From: Ananas comosus | Lineage: Eukaryota > Streptophyta > Magnoliopsida > Poales > Bromeliaceae | Reading direction: 5' to 3' | DNA length: 64,000 bases | NCBI RefSeq assembly: GCF_001540865.1 | Contig: NC_033639.1 | Coordinates: 235,779 to 299,778 of the forward strand | Part shown: positions 58,072 to 64,000 of the stretch, piece after piece | Layout: each line of letters begins with the position of its first letter | Position numbering within the stretch: position 1 is the stretch's first letter | Notes under the pieces: model-generated | What the model was told of the DNA's origin: nothing | Databases searched by the model: none | Seen by the model: only the letters and a program-made list of their open reading frames with translations | Position numbers and translations under genes: made by a program

Positions 58072-59385
58072 AAAAATTTAAATATTATTTATGTGATTTC
58101 ACATTTTCTCACTTTATCCTGTGATTTAAAATGTATTAATTTAGTATCTTGTGATTTTATTTTTATCTTTTTATTATCGATTTTACTAATTTTTTTCGTT
58201 AAATCAGTGACAAAGTTAAAACTAAAGAGTACTAAAGTGAATATTCGATAAAGCTAGATGGAGTATTTCAAGTTTTTTATATATAATTTAACGAAATATT
58301 AACGAAAAAACTGACGAAAAAATAAAAATAAAATCACAGAACACTAACTTGATACACTTTAAACCGCAAGGTATTAAAGTGAAAAAGTGCGAAACCACAT
58401 GGGTGGCATTTGAATTTTATCCAAAATTTTATGTAAACAATCATTTTTTTTTTCAGACTTTTAAAAAATTTATATTTTATTCTCTCAAATTTTTAAAAAT
58501 ATTTTCAAAAGATTACAGGATTAATGGAAAGGGCAAAATGATCAAATTACTTTTACTTGTTTTATAAGGCAAAAAAATAAATTTTTAATATAGTTTTGTC
58601 ATTTTTAAGAACATTTTTAGTATAATATCATAAGAAATAAATTGAATAGTGACAAAACACTGAGAGAGAGGCTACATGCATCAATTTTAAATTTTGAGAG
58701 GATAAAATATAGATTTTTTAAAGTAAAAACTTTAAATACCACTTCTGTGGTTTCACACTTTCTTACTTTAGTATCATGTAGTTTAAAATGTATCAATTTA
58801 GTGCCTTGTGATTTTATTTTTATCTTTTTATTATCGATTCTACTATTTTTTTTTCATTAAATCAGTGACAAAGTTAAAACTAAAAGGAACTAAAGTGAAT
58901 ATTTGATAAACCTAGGTGGGTATCTAACATTTTTTGTATATAATTTAACGAAATATTCACGGAAAAGCTGATGAAAAGATAAAAATAAAATCACAGGACA
59001 CTATCTTGATACACTTTAAACCACATGGTACTAAAGTGAAAACATGGGAAACCACAGGGGTGGTATTTTAAATTTATCCAAAATTTTATGTAAACACTCG
59101 CTTTTTATTTTTTTCATACTTTAAAAAATCAATATTTTATTCTCTAAAAATTTTAAAAATATTTTCAAAAGATAATGGGATTAATGGAAAGGGCAAAATG
59201 ACCAAATTACTTTTACTTAGTTTTATAAGGCAAAAAAATAAATTTTTAATATATTTTGCCATTTTTAAGGATATTTTTAGTATAAAATCATAAGAAATGA
59301 ACTGAATAGTGACAAAACACCGACAGAGACTAAATGCATCAATTTTAAATTTTGAGGAAATAAAATATAGATTTTTAAAGTCAGA
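58072..59385. repeat. ~655-bp tandem duplication containing a MITE
   Basis: 58072-58725 and 58726-59385 are direct repeats. Each holds an AAAACTTCAAAAACCCCC-family MITE body followed by the same flank ('ccaaaattttatgtaaaca', 'gattaatggaaagggcaaaatga', 'gcatcaattttaaattttgag'). The duplication therefore occurred after the MITE inserted. Confidence 0.75.
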
Positions 59386-59836
59386 AAAAATAAAAAAAGT
59401 GGGTACTTACCAGAGGTTTTTTGTATTTTACCCTTACAAAAAAAAGGTGAAAAATATATAAAACTCATCTGAACTTTGGTGTGCTTTGATTCAACTATTT
59501 AATTTTAAAAAAAATTAATTTTAGTACCTAATCTTTTAATATAATAAATATAAGTCATGCGGTAGTTCTTCAGATAAAATTTGATCTACTATTTATTTTA
59601 ATGAAATTATAGTTGTGTAAATTATGAGAAATATACTAATAAGATGCGTGAAAATAAATGATGTATTCAAAATTTGAAGTTTAAGAGTCACTGAATGGTT
59701 TAAATTAAATGAATTAAAAGATTATGTAGCAAAATTAAAATTTTTAAAGGTTTGGCAGTTGCCTTCAAATGGGTCATAGTTCATATAAATTCTATACTTT
59801 TTACGAAAAGAATATTTGAGTTCACTTGTTCGCCAA
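59386..59836. other. gene-free AT-rich spacer
   Basis: Nothing recognisable beyond simple AT-rich sequence. Confidence 0.5.
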
Positions 59837-60024
59837 GGGGCTGTTTGGTTCCTTGCAAAACTGCGGAAAACAAATTTCGGTGGAAAAAAAATTTTCGGAG
59901 AAAAATAAATTTTACGCTTTAGCGTTTGGTTTGTTGGAAAAGAAAAGTAATTTTCTGTTACGGTTGTTTGGTTGAAAGGAAAAAAAAAAAAAGAAAAAAA
60001 GAAGTTAGTTATAAATAAAAAATT

Positions 60025-60056
<32 letters not shown>

Positions 60057-60215
60057 TATATTATTTTATATCATTAATATTTATTAATATATAGAATTAT
60101 TATATTAGCATATATTAATATTAAATTTTATATTTGTAATAAAATATTTAAAATATATTATACATATAAATATACTAATATAAATAATAGTGTGGTATAT
60201 ATAGGAGAGAGAGAG

Positions 60216-60749
60216 GGTATGCTTTATGAAAGCACGGAGCCCTCGTGCTCCAAGTTGTTTTCGATGCTTCGACTTTCGAATCGCGATCGGCCTCCGTTAG
60301 AGTTGATCTATGAGTATTTTAAGTACCTAGAAAATAAATTTTGTGATTTTTCGATATCATTTGCCTAGTGTTCGAAGCGGCTCAAAATCAATAATTTAAC
60401 GGCTCGTGGTGAGCCGGTTGCAAGTTTAACGGTGTAGAAATATCCAAATCATATGAAATTTTGATAGAAAATTCTTTAATACGCATATAAAACAAGATCA
60501 ATAACTTTGATTTAAAATTTAAAGTCATATATCATCATATTTTGTAAGATTTTATTTTTCAGCCGTTAATTTTCAGGCCACTTCGATCACATAAGCAAAT
60601 GATATCGAAAAATCACAAAATTTATTTTCTAGAATACTTCAAATATCTTCTAGATCAAGTCTAACGAGCGATCGTCAATTCGAAAGTCCGAACATCCGAA
60701 AATCTATAAGTAGAAGCACGGTGCCGCTCCGTGCTTCCATAAGCATACC
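60216..60749. mobile_element. MITE with GGTATGCTT termini
   Basis: Left end GGTATGCTTTATGAAAGC with ACGGAG, right end 'ctccgtgcttcc' with ATAAGCATACC, an inverted pair of about 25 bp. Sub-terminal parts are also mutually inverted ('aaaataaattttgtgatttttcgatat' against its complement near 60607). Family members are at 43793 and, as a foldback, 39599-39758. Confidence 0.65.
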
Positions 60750-60819
60750 TAGTCGCACATTATATATATATATATATATTATATATATATATATATATAA
60801 TATAATATATATATATATA

Positions 60820-62047
60820 TACTATAATACTACTTATAAAAGCGTGTAGTTTTGAATTTTCCCGTCTTCACAAAATACCGATCCATATTAATATAATTGG
60901 AAATAAATCACAGCCGTACAATTTTTATTTATTTTTAAATTATCATAAAATATATTAATTCTTAGTCATTCGATTCAAATCCAATGACTAACGAAATTAA
61001 GTATCTGTCACTTTTTTTACCTAAATTGCCTTAGATAGTACGTATATGTGTTCATATCTCCTAGTAACCGCCGCCAACATAATATCATATTTTATCACAA
61101 ATAATATTTGCATTTCTTAAATATTGCATTCTCACATGTAATATCCGCACCTATAAATATACAATCACATAATACCTTCAGCATATATAATATTTAATTA
61201 TAATATTTTAAAGTGAATATATATAAAATTATCTCAATTTTACTACTAATACTTAAAATCTGAGAATATTTTTTCAATAAAATATAACATATAATTTACA
61301 ATTTAAACTTTTAATTTGTAGTAAATATGATTCACAAATTGATATTAATTGAGATAATTATTAAAATAATTGTTGACTACAGACATATCCTTTTAGTCGG
61401 AAAAAATATTGGATTATATTTGCGAGAAATAGAAAGAAATTTATATTTATCTCAAATTTTTGTAAACCGAAGATGATTTACGTATTCCCATAAAAAATAA
61501 TATTCCAGTACTTATAAAAAAACGAAAATTTCTATGCAACAAACATTGAAAATATTTTGTATCTACTATCTCTCAATTAGCTAACTAAAAAAAATTAGAT
61601 TTGAAAAAAAATAATTTAAATAAGCTTATAAAATCAGCTTTAAATTTTAAATTTGGTTCATAATTTCAAATGTGAATTAATATTGTAGGTGTGTAAACAG
61701 TATTTCAAATTATAAATAATTATTTAACTTGAAAATATATCAAATTTAAAAAATAGATGGGATGATAAATAAATTAATGTCTTTAATAATTATTTATATT
61801 CAAATTATGGATTCAAAATTAATTTCAAATTTTGAGTTTTATTCATAAATTTAAATATGAATTTATTAATTTAAAATTTAGAATTATTTTAAATTTTTAA
61901 AATTTGGATACATATTAAAAAAATTAATTTTAGAAAAAAATTAACTGATATATAAATTTATACCATCAATAATTATTTAAATTTAAATTATAAATATAAA
62001 TTTAATTTAATTAAATATTACGTGCATTGCACGTGCACTATAACTAG
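60820..62047 (+). mobile_element. non-autonomous Helitron
   Basis: The 5' region 'actataatactacttataaaagcg' is typical of plant Helitrons. The 3' end has a short hairpin ACGTGCATTGCACGT followed about 10 nt later by CTAG, with T next (62044-62048). The flanks are TA-repeats on both sides, fitting insertion between A and T without duplication. There is no Rep/helicase coding. The exact 5' base is hidden in the TA run. Confidence 0.7.
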
Positions 62048-62090
62048 TATATATATATATATAAGTGGGGCACAAAGAGAGGTCCATCTC

Positions 62091-62262
62091 CTCACGCGGT
62101 CCACGAGGTGGAGCGGACCTCGTGGACCATGCCTTTTTTTCTCCCCGCGTCATGCGCAACGCTGCGCGTGGACCTCGCCTCACGCGGTCCACGAGGTGGA
62201 GCGGACCTTGTGGACCGCGCCCTTTCTTCTCCCGCGCGGCGTGCGCAAGGCCGCGCGTTTTC
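62091..62262. repeat. GC-rich tandem repeat, two 88-bp units
   Basis: Units start CTCACGCGGTCCACGAGGTG at 62091 and 62179. Each contains CGGTCCACGAGG and then CCTCGTGGACC or CCTTGTGGACC, which can pair as a hairpin, and a 'tgcgcaa-gc-gcgcg' end. It is related to the hairpin at 22864-22898. Confidence 0.75.
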
Positions 62263-62415
62263 GTTTTTCGCTCGAATTACCCTTGTTTTTCTAAGAATCT
62301 GTAAAAAAAAAAAAAAATTGGGAAAATTTTTTTACGAGCCACCAAACACAGGAATTTCACTTTTCAACCGAAAAAAATTTTTCGGAGTGATTTTACGAGG
62401 AACCAAACACATCCC

Positions 62416-62883
62416 AAATAAATAAAATTGAAAAAGCACAAAATTTAAGTTTTATAAAAAAATGTATATGCCGCATATTATGTTTCACAATGTCAATCGT
62501 AAATGCGAATGTTGTATCATTGAAACAATATAAAATACCAATAACTTGATACTCCTAAAAATATTCAAATTCAAATAAGTTACTTATACTTTTGTAACGA
62601 GTACATAACAATTTTGTAACTTTTTTCAACTGTATATATTTAATAATACCATAATAAAATTATTGATGATCAACAACTGTTTGATTGGCTGATAGATACA
62701 AACTTCATCTACAAGTAATGAGTATCGAGTTTCAATCATGATTCAAGTATCTCATGCTACAAATGTGAATTAGGAGACATCAAATCGGCCACGTGGTGTT
62801 GTACAAGATGCGTCGGATGTTTATTTCATTTTATCCTAATAATTGGCCTATGTACTAATAATATTTTTTAAATTTAAAAACAA
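62416..62883. other. gene-free AT-rich spacer
   Basis: No gene, RNA or clear repeat seen. Confidence 0.5.
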
Positions 62884-63361
62884 GGGAAAACTTCAAAAAA
62901 AAAAAAATCATGTGGTTTCGTATTTTTTTACTTTAGTACCCTATAGTTTAAAGTGTATTAAGTTAGTACCCTATTGTTTCGCACTTTTTCACTTTAATAC
63001 CATGTGGTTTCAAGAAATCAAGTGTATCAAGTTAGTACTCTGTGGTTTCATTTTTATATCAAGTTAGTACCATGAGATTTTATTTTTCTCTTTTTATTAT
63101 TTATTTCGGAGTATTTTTTTTCGTTAAATCAATGACAAAGTTAAACTAAAGGATACTAAAATAAATATTCGATAAAAAACCCCAGGGTACTAAAGTGAGA
63201 AAATGCGAAACCACAGGGTACTAACTTGATACACTTTAAACCACAGGGTACTAAAGTGAGAAAGTGCAAAACCACAGGATACTAACTTGATGCACTTTAA
63301 ACTACAGGGTACTAAAGTGAAAAAGTGCGAAAGCACAGGAGGGGTTTTGAAGTTTTTCCTA
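62884..63361. mobile_element. MITE with internally amplified ~60-bp units
   Basis: GGGAAAACTTCAAAAAAAAA at the left and GGGGTTTTGAAGTTTTTCC at the right. In both arms the block 'ccacagggtactaa' with 'gtgagaaagtgc' or its complement is repeated two to three times, making the arms themselves tandem arrays. Confidence 0.65.
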
Positions 63362-63851
63362 AAAACAAACATATTGAACCAAGTCTAAAAAAATTAGTAA
63401 ACAAAGATGGAAGGATCAAGTTCAAAATATGCCATAATTGAGGGTTTATCCGCAAACTTTTGGTAAAAATAGATGGAGATCCCTAAAACTATATTCCATA
63501 ATGGCCCCTTGACTTTTTTTTATTCTATATATTAAGACTTCTTTAACTTTTGTTGTTTTATTTTACAATTGAATAGTTTCAGTAACTTAAGTTTAAAACT
63601 TTATTAAAAGTTACAGTTAGATATATTAATTAACTATTTAATTATTTTAATTATACTTGATTTCTTATTTTGCTCTCTACTCTTTTATTTTTTACAATCA
63701 AATTCTGAACTTTAATTGTAAAAAATTAATTGTACCAGTCACTAACATCAACTCCCACTCCTATATGTGCACACATCACATCAACCCTAATTTCACCAAA
63801 CTCAATATGGCCCTCCGTGCCAACTGTCTCTTTTGGAACAAAACACTTTTA
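63362..63851. other. gene-free spacer
   Basis: Nothing recognisable. A 77-codon frame here resembles no family I know. Confidence 0.45.
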
Positions 63852-64000
63852 GGGCCTGTTTGTTTCGAAGGAAGTGAGGTGGAAGTGTGACGGGGAAAAT
63901 GATTTTCGGTGAAAACTCACCACTTCCGCCGTTTGGTTCACCGTAATTTTATTACGCCCGAAAGTCCAGTTTACCTAAAATAATGAACTTGACTTCGCCC
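63852..64000. mobile_element. Tourist/Harbinger-like element, cut by the window end
   Basis: TTA followed by GGGCCTGTTTGTTTCGAAGG is a typical terminus with its target site. Only the first ~150 bp are inside the window. Confidence 0.45.

Larger units (their letters stand above)
59837..62415. mobile_element. composite Harbinger-like element with nested insertions
   Basis: Ends GGGGCTGTTTGGTTCC and GGAACCAAACACATCCC, with matching sub-terminal 'ttttcggag'. Inside are a MITE (60216-60749), a Helitron (about 60820-62047) and a GC-rich tandem repeat (62091-62262). The target duplication is not clear. No transposase. Confidence 0.6.

Noticed and set aside
62022..62304. Open frames over the GC-rich tandem repeat
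   Set aside because: The peptides simply repeat the 88-bp unit in different frames.
59837..62415. An autonomous transposon with transposase
   Set aside because: No transposase-like frame; the length comes from nested non-coding elements.

Overview
This is a stretch of plant nuclear genome: AT-rich, with GT-AG introns, many MITEs, SINE-like copies, a chromodomain Ty3/gypsy element, a Helitron and capture-type transposons. The mix of Tourist-like MITEs and GCG-rich first exons suggests a monocot. I cannot name the species.

The backbone is a head-to-tail array of five copies of one gene, all on the + strand. It encodes a cinnamoyl-CoA-reductase-like extended short-chain dehydrogenase/reductase. 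All copies share a six-exon structure: exons 2 to 6 are 173, 186, 163, 190 and 136 nt in every copy, with identical phases. Copy 1 (1175-4304, 321 aa), copy 4 (43059-48098, 329 aa) and copy 5 (52452-56733, 332 aa) read intact from ATG to stop. Copy 2 (14877-24011) has a frameshifted exon 1 that has lost the dinucleotide-binding motif. Copy 3 (32339-38041) has lost its start codon and 5' leader. Both still keep exons 2-6 fully open. Intron 4 acceptors group copies 2, 3 and 4 apart from copies 1 and 5. Copies 2 and 3 are the most alike.

Layout: 1-1174, a TRIM inside a SINE-like repeat, then a MITE and a GA-rich leader. 1175-4304, copy 1. 4.6-5.55 kb, two minisatellites. 5559-11194, a decayed chromovirus on the minus strand with both LTRs. 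11.2-14.8 kb, intergenic DNA that recurs at 26.0-28.2 kb, plus a Tourist-like insertion. 14.9-24.0 kb, copy 2, whose introns hold a nested Tourist/Harbinger pair with a ~720 bp heptamer satellite, a hAT-like element and a solo LTR. 24-32.3 kb, transposon-rich DNA with a broken RPA70-like OB-fold gene fragment. 32.3-38.0 kb, copy 3. 38-43 kb, MITEs, a long hairpin and a Pack-MULE-like element carrying a beta-catenin-like protein 1 (CTNNBL1) fragment. 43-48.1 kb, copy 4. 49.3-50.7 kb, a second, inverted copy of the heptamer-bearing element, interrupted by a 792-bp assembly gap. 52.4-56.7 kb, copy 5, directly behind a MULE-like MITE. 56.7-64 kb, no gene: tandem-duplicated MITEs and a composite Harbinger-like element holding a MITE, a Helitron and GC-rich tandem repeats.

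The five copies probably served the same reductase role. Comparing filled and empty sites between copies dates many insertions relative to the gene duplications. Exon junctions are by eye from splice consensus and reading frame. No alignment or database search was run.
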